Shown here: positions 37,200 to 49,337 of the stretch, in pieces
Layout of the letters: the number at the start of each line of letters is the position of its first letter
How positions within the stretch are numbered: the first letter of the stretch is position 1
DNA from: Isoetes taiwanensis
Taxonomy: Eukaryota > Streptophyta > Lycopodiopsida > Isoetales > Isoetaceae
Length of the DNA stretch: 64,000 nucleotides
Direction: 5' to 3'
Assembly (NCBI GenBank): GCA_021234155.1
Contig: JAJEKV010000002.1
Span: 17,796,041 to 17,860,040 of the forward strand
Position numbers and translations under genes: made by a program
The notes under the pieces: model-generated
What the model saw: only the letters and a program-made list of their open reading frames with translations
The model's database searches: none
Told to the model about the DNA's origin: nothing

Positions 37200-37550
37200 T
37201 GTTTGGATTCTTGGCATACACCCTGCAGCAGCAGTCCATGACTGCCAGATGCTACAAGGCTGCCATGCTCATGATCACAAAACAAGAACAAGAGAAAGAA
37301 AAATATACAAAGAATGAAGGAAACGTGAGCTAATGAGGCTCTCCAATTTTGAGATCAAACCTGAGTACATCTGAAGAGGCTCCGGTCTAATATAGTGTAG
37401 ACCGCAAATCTGAGCCGTACATCTAACTAATCTAAGCCATACACTTAACTAAACCTAAGCATGCCAAGTGTCAGTCTGCCACCACTGACACCTAACATGT
37501 GCATGCACCTAACATGTGCATGCACAATGTTAACCACTAGGTGGTTAACA
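37200..37550 (-). repeat. 3' LTR of the non-autonomous element
   Basis: 351 bp. On the sense strand it begins with a palindrome (GTTAACCAC-CTA-GTGGTTAAC), followed by a tandem 18-bp unit containing GCATGCACATGTTAGGT and a second hairpin (AGTGTCAGT...ACTGACACT). Confidence 0.92.
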
Positions 37551-37909
37551 CTGCCTCCCCCTAAAAGTTTTTAGCACGAAAACATGTACAGAATTTTATA
37601 AGACAAGTCTGACAATTACAACATGGTGCCAAAAATTAGGGGTAAAAATAATGGTAATGGTTGGGTTGTGTCGCCGAAAGATCTTCATGAAGGCATTGAT
37701 GACGAATAGGATCCGAAGGAATGTCGATGCAGAACATGGATCATAGGAACTTTGGGGCAAAAAAAACATAAGGACCATCCCCTTATATTATGGGTAAGTC
37801 CATTGGAACAAATATTGCCCAAAAGTGCACGAAAAAAGCTTAAAAACAATGATTATAGGGGGCCTTCAAAACGTAAGCACCTTAAAAGCATCCCCCGTGA
37901 TCGACCATA

Positions 37910-38180
37910 GGAGAGCGTGGCTATGCGTCACAATATTTGTGCAGAGCGTGGATGTTGAGCAAAAAGCGTGGTCATAAGAAAGCAAAGCGTGAGCGTGGGA
38001 GCATGAAGCGTGGCTGGAGCGTGGTCAATCTGCGTGGTCAATTTGCGTGGTCAAACGTGGGCAAAAATACAAAGCGTGGGTGTGAGCGTGACTTTTGAAT
38101 TAGCGTGCCCGTGGCGTGGAGCGTGGGAACATGAGCGTGACCCGGTATCAGCCAGAATTGCGTTAATATGTCCGCGTGCC
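37910..38180. repeat. GCGTG motif cluster inside the LTR element
   Basis: About 15 copies of GCGTG, mostly AGCGTGG or GCGTGGTCA, in 270 bp, irregularly spaced and close to the 3' end of the element (CCACGC on the sense strand). Not a simple tandem array. It could be a protein-binding region or a low-complexity expansion. Confidence 0.85.
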
Positions 38181-39704
38181 CTAAAAATGCCCTAAAAATT
38201 TTTGAGAGAGAGGGGCATGTGCGGCGGCCGATGATGGCGGTAATCTGTGATCTAAAGATAGCAAGGGCTGATGATAGATCGGAAGGCAAGGACCGAAATA
38301 GAAAGCTCGAGAGTCGGTGGTAAGGCTAGGGCCGATTTGGGAACTCCGCTTTGCTGGATGCTGCTTCTAACAGGATTGACTGCTTCGTGATGCAGAGACT
38401 TGGCTGGGAAAACTTCGAGAGATATGTATCTGTGCTGTTTTGAGTGGGTACAAGTAGGAAGACCGAATTTGAATGACTGTGCTTGACGATTGCCTCGAAA
38501 TTATGCTTCAAAAGTGCTGACTGCTCTTGTATTTGCAGATGAGATGATGAACGGCTGCCAAAAATCCGGATCTAGAGAGAACTTGCAAGCCGAAGACATC
38601 TAAGCCAGAATCTGTAAAATATGCTGTACTCTGTGAAAACGGGGCTAACTTTCTTTATATTTGCAGAGGATGCCAGATAGCAGATAGGGATGCTGAAGAC
38701 AATGTGGCTGTTTATGGAGGCATAGCAGAGGATGGGGGCGAGCCGAAAGGCTGGCCCTCTTGAACAGAAGTAAGCCCTACGAGTTTGAAAAGATATGCTG
38801 CCGGATTTGAAAAGATTGTGCTTCTGAACTGATGAAAATATTGACTTATTGTGCAAATGAACGAGAAAACCGACCTGATACTTGCTTGAAGACTTTGTTG
38901 GAGCTTGGTGAACTTGAGCAGATGGATGGGGGCTAGTAGAAATGCTGGCCCTCTTAAAAATTCAAGATGAAGGTGAGGCCAAAATACTTCAAGAAAATCC
39001 TTCTCTTCACATGTTGGGCCGAAAAACAGAGTGCTAAAGGATAGTTATGCTGGAATCCACCTTAACGGGGCAATTGAACTTGATAGAGCTTCAGCAACAT
39101 AAAATAGTGGTATGATCTGTGCAGATAGAAACGAAGTAACAGCTTGTCATCATATTTGCTTGAATCTACTGTTATCTTCAAAATAAGCAGCCAGAAACTT
39201 CAAGATATAGGCTCAAAGGGGGCTAGCCAAGTGCTGGCCCTCGAGAAATAAACTGAAGAAGAAATGATCGAGAATATTTTTGGATTTCTGAGAAAACTGA
39301 GAGAAAGACAGAGGATAATGAAAAAAGAGCATGATATTTTGACATTTTTTTAGCAGTGAAGAGAAAAGAGGATTAAACTTTTGATTTTTCTGAAAATCTT
39401 GCAAAGAGGAGTGCTGTCACCACTCCAGAAATCCCCTACTGTAAAACTGTGGTTGCTGCAGCAGGAAAAACAGAGTTTTTGAAAACGATTTTCATAACAA
39501 ACTAAGGGCTAAGGAATTGATTGACAAAGGGGCCTCCAGCCGGACCATTTCAACAACTGGTTGGGCCAATTTAACGGATTGAAGGGTTGAGAGTAGTGTA
39601 CAAGAAGTATTCAAGAACTGATGATGATGAGAGCAGCAAGAACAACAGCAAAACAGCAAGGCTGAAACAAGTGATCACGAGCGAACCCGGCATAACGGCG
39701 CCAA

Positions 39705-40055
39705 TGTTTGGATTCTTGGCATACACCCTGCAGCAGCAGTCCATGACTGCCAGATGCTACAAGGCTGCCATGCTCATGATCACAAAACAAGAACAAGAGA
39801 AAGAAAAATATACAAAGAATGAAGGAAACGTGAGCTAATGAGGCTCTCCAATTTTGAGATCAAACCTGAGTACATCTGAAGAGGCTCCGGTCTAATATAG
39901 TGTAGACCGCAAATCTGAGCCGTACATCTAACTAATCTAAGCCATACACTTAACTAAACCTAAGCATGCCAAGTGTCAGTCTGCCACCACTGACACCTAA
40001 CATGTGCATGCACCTAACATGTGCATGCACAATGTTAACCACTAGGTGGTTAACA
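39705..40055 (-). repeat. 5' LTR of the non-autonomous element
   Basis: Same length as the partner LTR, and I see no base difference from it. The primer site starts one base inside it. Confidence 0.92.
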
Positions 40056-40400
40056 CACTGCCTCTCAAGCGAAAGCGAGCTCGAAAGAACTCCCACGAAG
40101 CTAGCTGACCACCCCAATGCCAATCCTCCAAGGTGAGCACAGCAGCTCGCCTCCAACGGGCCTGCATCCGAGCATGCACAGTGGCAGCCAAGGGCAAGTG
40201 CACAGGGGGTAGAGGAACCCACAAGAAAGGAGAAAAGTGGTGATAAACTGAGGCATAATCTAGCTGGAAGAGCACACGCACATGATCCCAAGCCCGCAAC
40301 ACTCCTGTGAGAAAAGGGGATGCAGACTTCACTCTAACCCTAGGATGATTACTTGATGAGTTGATGCAATCAAGTAAGGATTGTGGCATCCAGAAAATCA

Positions 40401-41273
40401 TCGTTTAAGTTACTTTCAGTTAGGTAAAGTGTGTAATATTGATACACAAGTTGATGCTTTGTTTCATAGAAATGGAATAGGTTATGCAACCACGCCATAA
40501 GTTGAGAGATCAACTTGTTACTCATGGTTCTTCCTGAAAAGAACGTAAGAGATAGCATGTTAATACACTTTACAAGTTGAAAATATACCATCTACATGAT
40601 ATTAGCCCATATAGTTGATTTGAGCTGGACTTAAAGTTGATCAAAGGGGCTGATAATGTGTCTAGGGCATTGGAGTTGATATATTATAAATCACCAATTC
40701 CAATGTTTATTGTGCAAGGTATTGTGTAATACTATGTGGATATATTATAAATCACCAATTCCAATGTTTATTGTGCAAGGTATTGTGTAATACTATTGGA
40801 TTGTGGAACAACTAATTATTGGTGTGGATAATTGGAATACGTTATGGAAATTTACATAGGTGCTTGTTGTCCATTTCTTTCCCGCGGGAGGCGGGGGCCC
40901 GGGAGGGGGGAGATGGTTATCAATTTGCACTTAGTAGTGGACTTATAGATTTGTTCCATAATCATCCGACAAAGTGTCCTTTCTAAGAAAGGGTTTGCGT
41001 GAATGTCTCAATTTCTCTGAGGGAGAAAAGGTTTTATAACATCGGTAATAAGCGCTTTGTAAAAGATTGGAATTCAATCTAAGTGTGTTTTGGGATTGCG
41101 GGAAAATTTCTTAATCTTCGACTACTTCATTTTCACGGAATTTCTGACTTAGGGTCAAGAATTGGATAGATTAGAGCTCAATTGGAAGCTATTGACATGG
41201 TCAAAAGCTGTTGTTGGCAATACCACTTCAAACGTTGGGACTTGGAATAAGGATTGGTAATAAAACTGATGTA
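40401..41273. other. Remnant LTR-element interior with local repeat
   Basis: AT-rich without coding motifs, apart from a GC-only patch near 40880-40905. It holds the 61-bp duplication at 40678-40799. Assigned to the old LTR element by position only. Confidence 0.35.
40678..40799. repeat. 61-bp perfect tandem duplication
   Basis: Two adjacent copies starting GATATATTATAAATCACC at 40678 and 40739, nearly identical, so recent. Confidence 0.92.
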
Positions 41274-44200
41274 GGAAGGAAGGAAGGTACTTTTATCGTC
41301 CACGGAGACCAATCGGTCTATGGGACCCAATACAAAAACGCAGCAAGCGGATTACTGCCCGGATTAAAAAAACCCCCGCCCCGAAGGGTTTTCGAGGGAA
41401 AAACCGTGGCAGCAATCAGCCTGCTGACAAACTGTGCTAATCATATAAAATGCAGAAACATCCCAATATATACAGTCATGCACCCACCCCAGAGTGCCTA
41501 GTCACGGACAACCAAAGCGGGGCAAAGGTGACCTCGCAGTCCGGTACCTCCGGATGTATGACCCCGGTGGCACGCATCGACGGCGGTGTGTTCATCGGCA
41601 AATGCAAAGGGCACGCCTACCGCATACTAAGGGAGCGTGATCGCCCGGACCGACCAACGCCGGGCAACTCGAAAGTGTGAGACTCATCCTCAATGGCACC
41701 CGTTTGACAAAGATCGACAGAGCTCGGCCCTGGCGGGGCTCCCCAATCCACCGCCTGCCTCGATGCGAAGATGGTGGGCACCGTGCGTAATGGAGGCAAT
41801 GAGTCCGCAAGGCGGGGCAACCGGGAACGCAGTAGATTTTGTGGCCCCGCTAACACGGGGTTGATGTGCTCCTTGTAATGGGCCATTTTGACCTGCTCTA
41901 GAGCAATGGGGTCCCGTGAGCTTGCCAAGGAAACAAGCATCTAGGTACTCCCGCAGCCGCCACGATCGTCGGCCGCGCCCACCATGCGATCTCGTGCTCT
42001 GCCGACGTTCCATCCTGGCGAACCACTCGATCTCTCTTACCCCTCCAACAAAGCCCTAAGCCGCTGCGGACTCATGGCCACGGTGTAAGCCAAAAGTCGC
42101 GGAGCCGAGCATCACCCATAGTAACCACTTTACGAAAATAGACGATGTGTCTATCAAGGGCTGCCTCCCGAAGCGGCAAGAATCCATTTCGCAGAGAACC
42201 GATAGGGATTTGAAGGTTTCACCCCAAGTGCCCGTGCAAAAATGCCTTCACGCGACTGCTCCAAGTCATTCCAGGTCGCCAAAGAGACGACGGCCCCAAA
42301 CTCGACCCGTGCATGAAGGACAGCTCGACAAGGTGCGGAACAGATGTGACCGATGGCCCCAATCATATAGCTCGCCGGTGGTCGTTGTTCTCGCATGGCA
42401 TAAAGCGCTTTCCGACTGGCTTGTCACCCATAAGCGGATAGACGCCTCCCGCCAGCGAGGAGGGGAACTCCACCCCTAGGTACTTGTAGGTGGGCGTGAC
42501 GCCCACAAAGCCGTCCCCCGATATGTGAGTGCAGGAGGCATGGGGTGACGTGAAGAGGATATGAGAACCACCCCGGTCTTGGGCGGATTGACGCCGCATG
42601 TATCAGAGCGACAAAATGTGTCTAGGGCATCCAGTGAGATCGCATAGCTTCGGGGTGTGGGCCAGCCAGGCCAACATCGCCCGCGATAGATGAGCCGGGC
42701 GGATGACACGTGCAAAAGCCGTATGCCATCCCCCATGCTCGAGAAGCCGTGGCTCTAACCGACAATGTAGAGGCCAAAAGTGTTGGCGAGAGGGCAACCG
42801 CGCCGACCTCGATACTACGGTGAATGCTTGGCCCGCCGTGCATCCCGCCAAAACAACTCTCATACAACCTCAGATATGGCATTCGCACGCAGCAAGCGGA
42901 GCCCCGGTTGATTGAGTCTAGCCCACGCCTTTTCCCGGGACCAGATCAAAAAGCCTTTGCGAAGTCCACAAAGCAACAATACAAGTCCAAATAGATGATT
43001 CCGGCCGTCTTCAATCGATTGCCCGCAGCGTAAAGATATGGTCAATCGCTGAGTGGCGGGGTCGAAAAGCCCGCCTGTGTGGGTTTCCCTTTCGCGACAT
43101 CCGCCTCGCCCGCCGGGTCAATCGCTTGCCGAGAATGCCGACCAACAAATTTGGCAAATACCGAACCGACCATGATCGCCCGTGGTGAATTGGCCGGACG
43201 GTGTGGGTCGGTCGCTTTGTGAATGGGAACAACCCCGCTTGGGTCCATTGTCGGGAAACCCTCCCCGCAATGCTCGCTGAAACAGGTAGTGAGGACCCGC
43301 GACAAGCGGCCGCCCCCGCCCACTTGAGTAAATCGGCATGCATACCATCGAGGTCACCGCCTTCCCATTAGCTAGCCGTTGTGTGCCCTCCTCAACATCC
43401 TCGCCCGAGAACCAATGGGGGGCCATCCCGGGGGGGGTATGGGCGACGCTGCCCCTCGGCGGTCATAGAGCTGCCGCAGCATCGTTCCCATCGCCCGGGT
43501 GTGATGTCCCCCGTAGGGTGGGGCTGGCCTTCAAGCACTCTGCGCCAAAAGGTTCGAGGATGAGTGTCCGCCAGGCCAACATCTCCCCCGATGCTTGGCA
43601 AGGTACCGCGCCTTTGTGTCCTTCCGATGGGCGCGATCGCGGTGGTGGCCTCGCGCAAGGTACTGGATCCGTATCGTGACGGAGCCGCCGCTATGTTCTT
43701 CTGATTTGCATCAAACCATCGGTTACGAGGGAATGTTGCTGACCCCCGAAGCGGCGACGGGTCCGCTAAGCACCCGGCCCGCCGTGATCCCGTAATAGTG
43801 AAGTCACCGGTCCTGTCTGGCCGCTTCTAGTGTGGAGGGTCCGAATTACCGGGGGCGTTCATGAGCATTCGGCGTAGTCCTCTACACCGCCATAATCGAA
43901 GTCTCAACCGAGGACGGTGAGGGGTGGCATAGTGAAGGTTCGGGCGCTCGCCAAACCAGGTCCAAATAAAGTGGGAGGTGATCCGAAGTCGACCTCCTCA
44001 TCCCGACCGCCCTGCGGCCCACCCGAAACGATCGATGAGATGCATATCTTGGCGCAACTACAAGCACATAGTCCACCACACTAGACCCCCTCCCCGACAT
44101 TGTCCCGCTCGCATGTGCACTTCATGGAGAATCGCCACCGCGGAAAGGCCATTGCAAATTATCAAGTCAAAAATGCCACACGCCAGAGCAACAACCGCCA

Positions 44201-45785
44201 AAAGTGAGTGACCGGCCGTCATCCGACAGCGTGGCGGCCGCTACTTCGGGCGGGCGAGGCCGCGCAGGACATCGCCGAGGGGTCAAGTCGCATGGGCTGC
44301 TCTACTCCGTCCGTGCATTGAAATCTCCAAGAAGGACGACCCTACCCAACCGCCTGATGCCGCCAGATGTCATCATATAGATCGACATACGGGTCCATCC
44401 TATCCGCAGACGGGGTGGTCTGCGATAGAAGGTCTTTGTCTGCGTGAGGGAAATAACAAAGGCAAAAAAAAAGAGGGTTGCCACCGGTATTATGCACCAC
44501 GAACCCGTAATACCGGTTGTGCTGTCGGCTCTGCCTTCGGAGGGTAAACCGAATGTGCCAAGGTTGTCCCAGTAGTAGCAAGCCACTCCACCATGACCCC
44601 GCTGGCCCCGCAGTGTATTGAAGACCGAGAAATGTTGGTAACCCTAAGAAATCGTAGCTCAGGCTCAAAGATGCTCCCATGTCTCCATGAGGAAGATGAG
44701 ATCCATACCCCTACGCCACCTGAAAGTTCGGGACCGGCCCCCTTCGCCAAGGGAAGCCTCGACAATTCCATGAGACCACCCCGGAGGCACAATTCCTATT
44801 TGTCGCCAGGATGGTGGCGCGCACCGAAGTCGCTGGGAGGACGGGAAGCAGAGGCCGAGTGAGAAGTAGATGGAGCGGAAGCAAAGATGTGGTCGAGAGG
44901 GCGGGCCACGAGGGAGCGGAGTAGGAGCGTAAGAAGGGGGGCCGTGGTAGTAGAAGGTATGGGTGGCTGCGGGTACCGCGGGTTGGGGCTGCGGGGTCCG
45001 CAGCAAAGAAAGGTGTCGTCGGAAAATGTGCATCCCGCCGAACCAACCCCCGCGGCGCCCCCCGCTGGCTTAATGACTCACCCCGACAAGCTCCCGCCAA
45101 GGTGCCTCCCCGCCGCAGACGGGTGTGAGGTCCCGGCCCACGCATGTGGATGTCCCCTTCAACATCCGCCCGGGCGCAATATGGCATCACGCACTGCATC
45201 CGCAACCGCGGAATATGACAATGCTGGGCCACGCCGCCCGGGCCAGCCCCATGCCGGCCGCCGAGAAATGTGAATCGCCCCGGAATGTCATCCGACGAGA
45301 ATGTGTGTTCGGATGTTGTGGGGCAGACTCTCCCCGCTGTTCGCATGCCTCAACTACCAGATTGTGGCTCTCCGCCAAGGCCTCTCGAGTTCCCCGCGCC
45401 AAGGGTCCAAGGTGGGCTAAGGCCGGGTCCCGTGGCCGGGGTGGTGGTGGTGGCTGAGATGGCGGGAGTGACCGGAGTGTGGCTGGGATGGCGCGGGAGT
45501 GGCCGGAGAGCCGGGCAAAGAAGGCGGGGCGGGCTGCCGGGCGCGGGAGGCCGTGGGCGGATAGCGGCCCCAGCCGCTTCGCCCCTCGTGGAAGTCGGAG
45601 CACAGCCTTTTGCAGCCTCGCCGCCGCTTGGGCCATCTCCCCGCCAAGACCGGCCGCAAACGACTATGAACCCCTGTGAGGGGAGACCCCGCTCGCCTGG
45701 TGGATGGTTGCCCGCAACCCCGGAGCTCCGTGCCTCGAGTAGCGAGAATGCTTCAGCCCCAACACACGCGCCGAGGGTCGTTTTT
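41274..45785 (-). mobile_element. GC-rich LINE, copy A, degenerate but near full length
   Basis: Minus-strand LINE with markedly higher GC than its surroundings. From 5' to 3': Pro/Ala-rich ORF1 remains (about 45050-45780); an endonuclease starting VVSWNCRGF near 45060-45000, with FLMETWEHL, LGDFNART near 44320 and SDHLPLYLDL near 43960; an RT with DVEEGTQRLANGKA near 43400, IMVGSVFAKFVG near 43170 and the YADD site near 42670 changed to AGDV; YKYLGVEF near 42480; LATWNDLEQ near 42280; a C-terminal zinc finger (IEDESHTF) near 41690; and a 3' UTR with two hairpins (41369-41392 and 41306-41319) and a GGAA-type tail (41274-41288). Many frameshifts and the lost RT Asp make it dead. Confidence 0.88.
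41306..41319 (-). promoter_or_regulatory. Conserved LINE 3'-terminal hairpin (copy A)
   Basis: Sense strand AGACC-GATT-GGTCT, between GGGTCCCAT and CCGTGGACGATAAAAGTACC. A 5-bp stem with a 4-base loop, about 20 bases before the repeat tail. Probably the site the reverse transcriptase binds to start copying (inference from position and covariation). Confidence 0.75.
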
Positions 45786-46838
45786 GCATTCGATCTTACT
45801 CAAGATCCCGGCTGTGAAGGACTATTGGATTTGCCAAAGTCAAAAGGTTGCCAAAATAATCTCAAGCTAAGTGTAGCTAGGTGAGATAATGTGACCATGG
45901 GTTGAGAACTTATGATTAGAAGTTCATAAGTCGAAGTGTTGGATATTATCTAGAAGATAATATGCAGATGACCATAGCAATCTCTATAAGCATAGAGTTT
46001 CTTAAATTATGTTTGAATTGTGATATAATCTTTGTTTGAATGATTATTAATGCACGTCAAGAAGATTGATTAAAGGGCATGGTGACTATGTCTGGGACTG
46101 GTGCATTGGAGTTTTTTCTTGTGGAAAAGTGGTTATGTCCTAATGGTTGATTCTTATGTTCATGTGCAATGCATCACAAAATCCTATACTAGGTATGGGA
46201 AGTTATGAGTCAAGTTTGCCAAGTTGTTACTTGGAGTTGAGTGTGCAATGTGCCAGGCTATTAAAGCCAATGATAGTTGCATACTAAGATTGCCACAAGT
46301 TTACCTACATGGAACCATTATGTAAGTGTGAAAGCATGAGTCACATTGCTCAAGACTGCTAGACAGCGCACTTGGTTCTAGTAAGGTTTGACCAAGTACC
46401 CTAGGGTGGTACTAATGAAGTAGATATTGTTAACCTAATGTGGTTAAAATATGCATGCAACATGATGGGACTATTGAAATGGTCTATGCGAAGGATCGTA
46501 AGATTTGGTAGTGGATAAATGTGTGAATCATCTAGATGTACTCCGATCAATGCAGTCTGGGAAGATGTATTGAGAGTAAAATTTATCCATGAGAAGTTAA
46601 CTATGTGGAAGGATTAGCTACCCTACCCTATTGCTTCGAATTAACCTATGTAAATGATCTAAGCGATCTAATATTGTGGTTTGGAGTAGAATCCTATGAT
46701 ATGTATTGCAGTACGTGAGTGCCTCCCAAGGATTACTTTGAGTTGTGGCATGTTGGAGGGGCAATTCTCACTTTCCCATAAGTAGAGTTGTGTAAATCTC
46801 CAAGTTAGAGTCAAACCTATGCAAGTTGAGGTCATCTT
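45786..46838. other. Remnant LTR-element interior, no gene seen
   Basis: Returns to AT-rich sequence right after the GC-rich LINE. No gag, protease or integrase motif recognised. Confidence 0.35.
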
Positions 46839-47522
46839 CCGCCATCCACTAGGTGGTCCCTTCAGCTTTCACCTCCTAATTGGAGACGTATGTGGACTTG
46901 GGCTTGGGATAAACTACTTCATCCTAAGGTGGCTGTGCTTTGGTGGCAGATTCTTCACAGATGTCCTCGTGTGAACGTGCTTGTCCATAGATTTGATCCT
47001 CGAGTGTCAGCACTCTGCCCACTGTGCAAGCAAAGGGACGAGACCATTGAGCATTGTTTCTTTTTATGTGTTCATCTCCAGCCTGTTTGGTCTTGGCTGC
47101 TTTCTCTTTTCATGTGACATTGGCAAGTCGCCAAGTGCTTCGGCTGTCTATCCAGGATACTTGGAATAAGTTCTTGAGCCAAGCATTTCATTTAGCATCG
47201 GGATGGTTGTTATGGTCCATCCGGAAGCCTTAAAAGACTGTCTATCTTTCAGGGTTTGGATATTCCTCCTGCAGTTGTCCTCCAAGATGCACAAGCTAGA
47301 ATTGTTAAGGCTTACCATTGCTCTTCGCTTGCTCCTGCCAAGCGACAGTTGATATTTGAGTCCTATTTGAGTGTGTTGTCTTATGCATAGGCTGGTGGTT
47401 CTACTCAGTGGATCATGATTATCCTCTGAGACTTTATTCCCGCCTCTGCATTTGTATTTTGCTTTTTGGCTTGGTGTTTCACTAAAGTTTGTCGTCCTTC
47501 AAAAAAAAAAAAAAAAAAAAAA
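46839..47522 (+). mobile_element. Truncated poly-A LINE with 16-bp target duplication
   Basis: A 684-bp insertion flanked by perfect AAGTTGAGGTCATCTT (46823-46838 and 47523-47538) and ending in about 20 A's. It encodes a zf-RVT domain (WDKLLHPKVAVLWWQILHRC, CPLC, ETIEHCFFLC) and the C-terminal FQG block, then CGTCCTTC before the A-tail. 5' truncation, A-tail and target duplication are hallmarks of target-primed reverse transcription. Confidence 0.93.
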
Positions 47523-47539
47523 AAGTTGAGGTCATCTTG

Positions 47540-48701
47540 AGGAAGACGGTTGTGTTGACCTAACAAATGGTAATTTCTTAGTTATACGAACAATTTTCTT
47601 AATAATATGGTTAAGAAAAGTGCCAATGTTTATTCCGCATTATGCTAATCTTTTCGAGAAAAAGGCTAGGAATATTAGTATATGAGTTAGCTTTGTTCGA
47701 AAAACTAGATTTAGTACTGAGGATTGTGAAAGCTAACTATATGAACTATACTATGGTGGATAATGAGGCTAATTCCATGATATAGTGTTCGTATTAAACT
47801 CCACTGTAACCCGAACTGATTTTGGATACTCCAATTTGTTCGAAAGTTGTACAATAAGGATATTCTTGGAATATTAAGGTCTCGTAGGGACATGAGAAAT
47901 CCTAAGTGGCCATTGGGAGAACACGTAATTGTACAATATATTTCCTATATTGAATCCTTAGCTAGACCTTGAGGCCAAGGTTCTAAGGAGGGGGAGGAAA
48001 TAAAGTGTTACACGTAATTTGGGGGCATGTCGCGCATGCTAGACCCTATGGGACGTCCATGCTTGTGGCGTAGTGTCGATCTTACCACTGGGTGGTCTGG
48101 GATATGATTGACATGAGTTGATGACTTGTATCTGCTAAGCGTGGATGGTGAATTTAGAGATGAAAATAGTTCGTAAGCTTAGGTGGCAATAAAATCAAGA
48201 TTAAGGATTCCAAGAATGGACCTGAAACTATAGGTTTCTATGGGTTGACATGGCAACCATGATGGGCTAGGTCAATCTAAAGGTAAATATACCAAGAATG
48301 CAAAGTATAACTTTTTCTTTTCTTGCAAAGGCAAGGGTTCTTGTTTCGGGGTTGCATCATTGGGTGTATGCCAAACTGCTCCAAGTCATACTAGCTTGCC
48401 TCATCAGGGATTTGGCTTGGACTTGGTTCTGGTTTCCCCAAGAATATTTGTTGGCGAGTAGTGCTTGATGCATTCTAGTAGGATAGTTGATCCAAACTTG
48501 CTTCTTGTTGTTGTTGCAACTTTGGAGTGCAAGAAGGTCTAGTAAAGTTGTATTTGCAAATGTGGAGCTCATGTCTTGTTCCAGATGATGAACACTTATG
48601 AGCTAAGCATGGTGCTTGTTGGTATTGCTTTCGTGTAACGTCGTTTTTCCTTTTAAGTCTCTTGACCTTGAGGACAAGCTCCTATGAGGAGGGGAGGAAA
48701 T
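47540..48701 (+). other. 3' interior of LTR element(s), two polypurine tracts
   Basis: No intact coding frame. Two related ends are visible: GACCTTGAGGCCAAG followed by GGAGGGGGAGGAAA (47986-48000), with TGTTACACG at 48006; and GACCTTGAGGACAAG followed by GAGGAGGGGAGGAAA (48686-48700), with TGTTATGG at 48702. Both resemble the junction of a plant Ty3/gypsy pol end with its 3' LTR. The first suggests a second, related element was inserted here and is otherwise lost. Confidence 0.6.
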
Positions 48702-49193
48702 TGTTATGGTCCAAGGGCAAGTCGCGCTTGCAGGCCTTGGGACCAGGAGTTTGCCTTGGAAGTGTCACCGAGTGGCCTGGGAATGTTCCAAAGGGCAGTT
48801 ACTGCCTAGGGGCGGCTTATGGTTTTTTTTTTTAAATGGCATTTGTTTCATATGTTAAGGTGGCAATTAAATAAATTATAAAGGGCCTCCTTAAAAAGTG
48901 CCTAACCAATGGACTTGGGGGGTATTAGGTGGCATCATCCGATTAGCCAAGCAGGTTAAAAGGCAAATTAGGCTCAAGAGGATTGCGACCTGATACAAGT
49001 CGGTCGGATCCTTTAAAAGGGGTTTGATCTTAACCTAGACGGCTCGATTTAGGCTGGAAAAAAGGCCCATAGCCTTTATTTCCTAGTAATCTTATATAAG
49101 GGATTGGAGACGTTTTGGGAGATTACAGTTTTGCTATTGGAGCCAAATAATTGGAGTTCTTCGCTCTTCCATACTGCTTGATCTTCTATTTCG
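48702..49193 (+). repeat. Partial 3' LTR matching 30160-30930
   Basis: Starts TGTTATGGTCCAAGGGCAAG directly after a polypurine tract and follows the 5' LTR until CTTGATCTTCTATTTC, where the match stops. About two thirds of the LTR is present. Differences, including a replaced stretch near 49080-49135, show long divergence. Confidence 0.88.
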
Positions 49194-49337
49194 CAATGGG
49201 AGAAAATATTTATGCCAGGACCAGACTGCATATGAGTTGCATCACAGGCCAATAATAACGTCAAATGCATTTTGAGTGGTGATAGCTGCCCACATGGAGA
49301 CTTTATATAGTGTAAATGAAACATATTATTTTATAGG

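Larger units (their letters stand above)
37200..40055 (-). mobile_element. Young non-autonomous LTR retrotransposon
   Basis: Two 351-bp LTRs (37200-37550 and 39705-40055) that I read as identical, flanked by the perfect 5-bp duplication CACTG (37195-37199 and 40056-40060). Orientation is minus: the primer site TGGCGCCGTTATGCCGGG (complement of 39686-39703) follows the 5' LTR, and the polypurine tract AGGGGGAGGCAG (complement of 37551-37562) precedes the 3' LTR. The 2.15-kb interior has no gag or pol frame, so the element must borrow proteins. The primer-site type resembles plant Ty3/gypsy elements. It inserted into the poly-A LINE that surrounds it. Identical LTRs mean recent movement. Confidence 0.93.
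36251..40400 (-). mobile_element. Poly-A LINE 3' half, split by an LTR element
   Basis: The minus-strand 3' part of an L1-type LINE: poly-A tail (36251-36263 as T's), a C-terminal WLIWKRRRLWIFQG block (about 36393-36593), and a zf-RVT domain (PPKVRVLLWQVVHRC ... CPCC-x-ETVEHC). The frame then continues on the far side of the 2.86-kb LTR element, at 40061 to about 40400 (LWVPLPPVHLP ... FFRARFRLRGS). A 65-70 bp copy of the other LINE family is inserted inside the zinc finger at about 36835-36904. The 5' end is truncated near 40.4 kb; I found no target duplication. Confidence 0.82.

Noticed and set aside
38010-39404. Frames of 60-94 codons inside the young LTR element
   Set aside because: No gag, protease, RT or integrase motif; not consistent in strand or frame.
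44711-45884. Long GC-rich frames on both strands (over 200 codons)
   Set aside because: High GC makes stop codons rare; only the minus-strand reading shows LINE motifs.
48006-48360. A second full LTR starting TGTTACACG
   Set aside because: Only the polypurine tract and the start are convincing; I could not find a partner LTR or an end.
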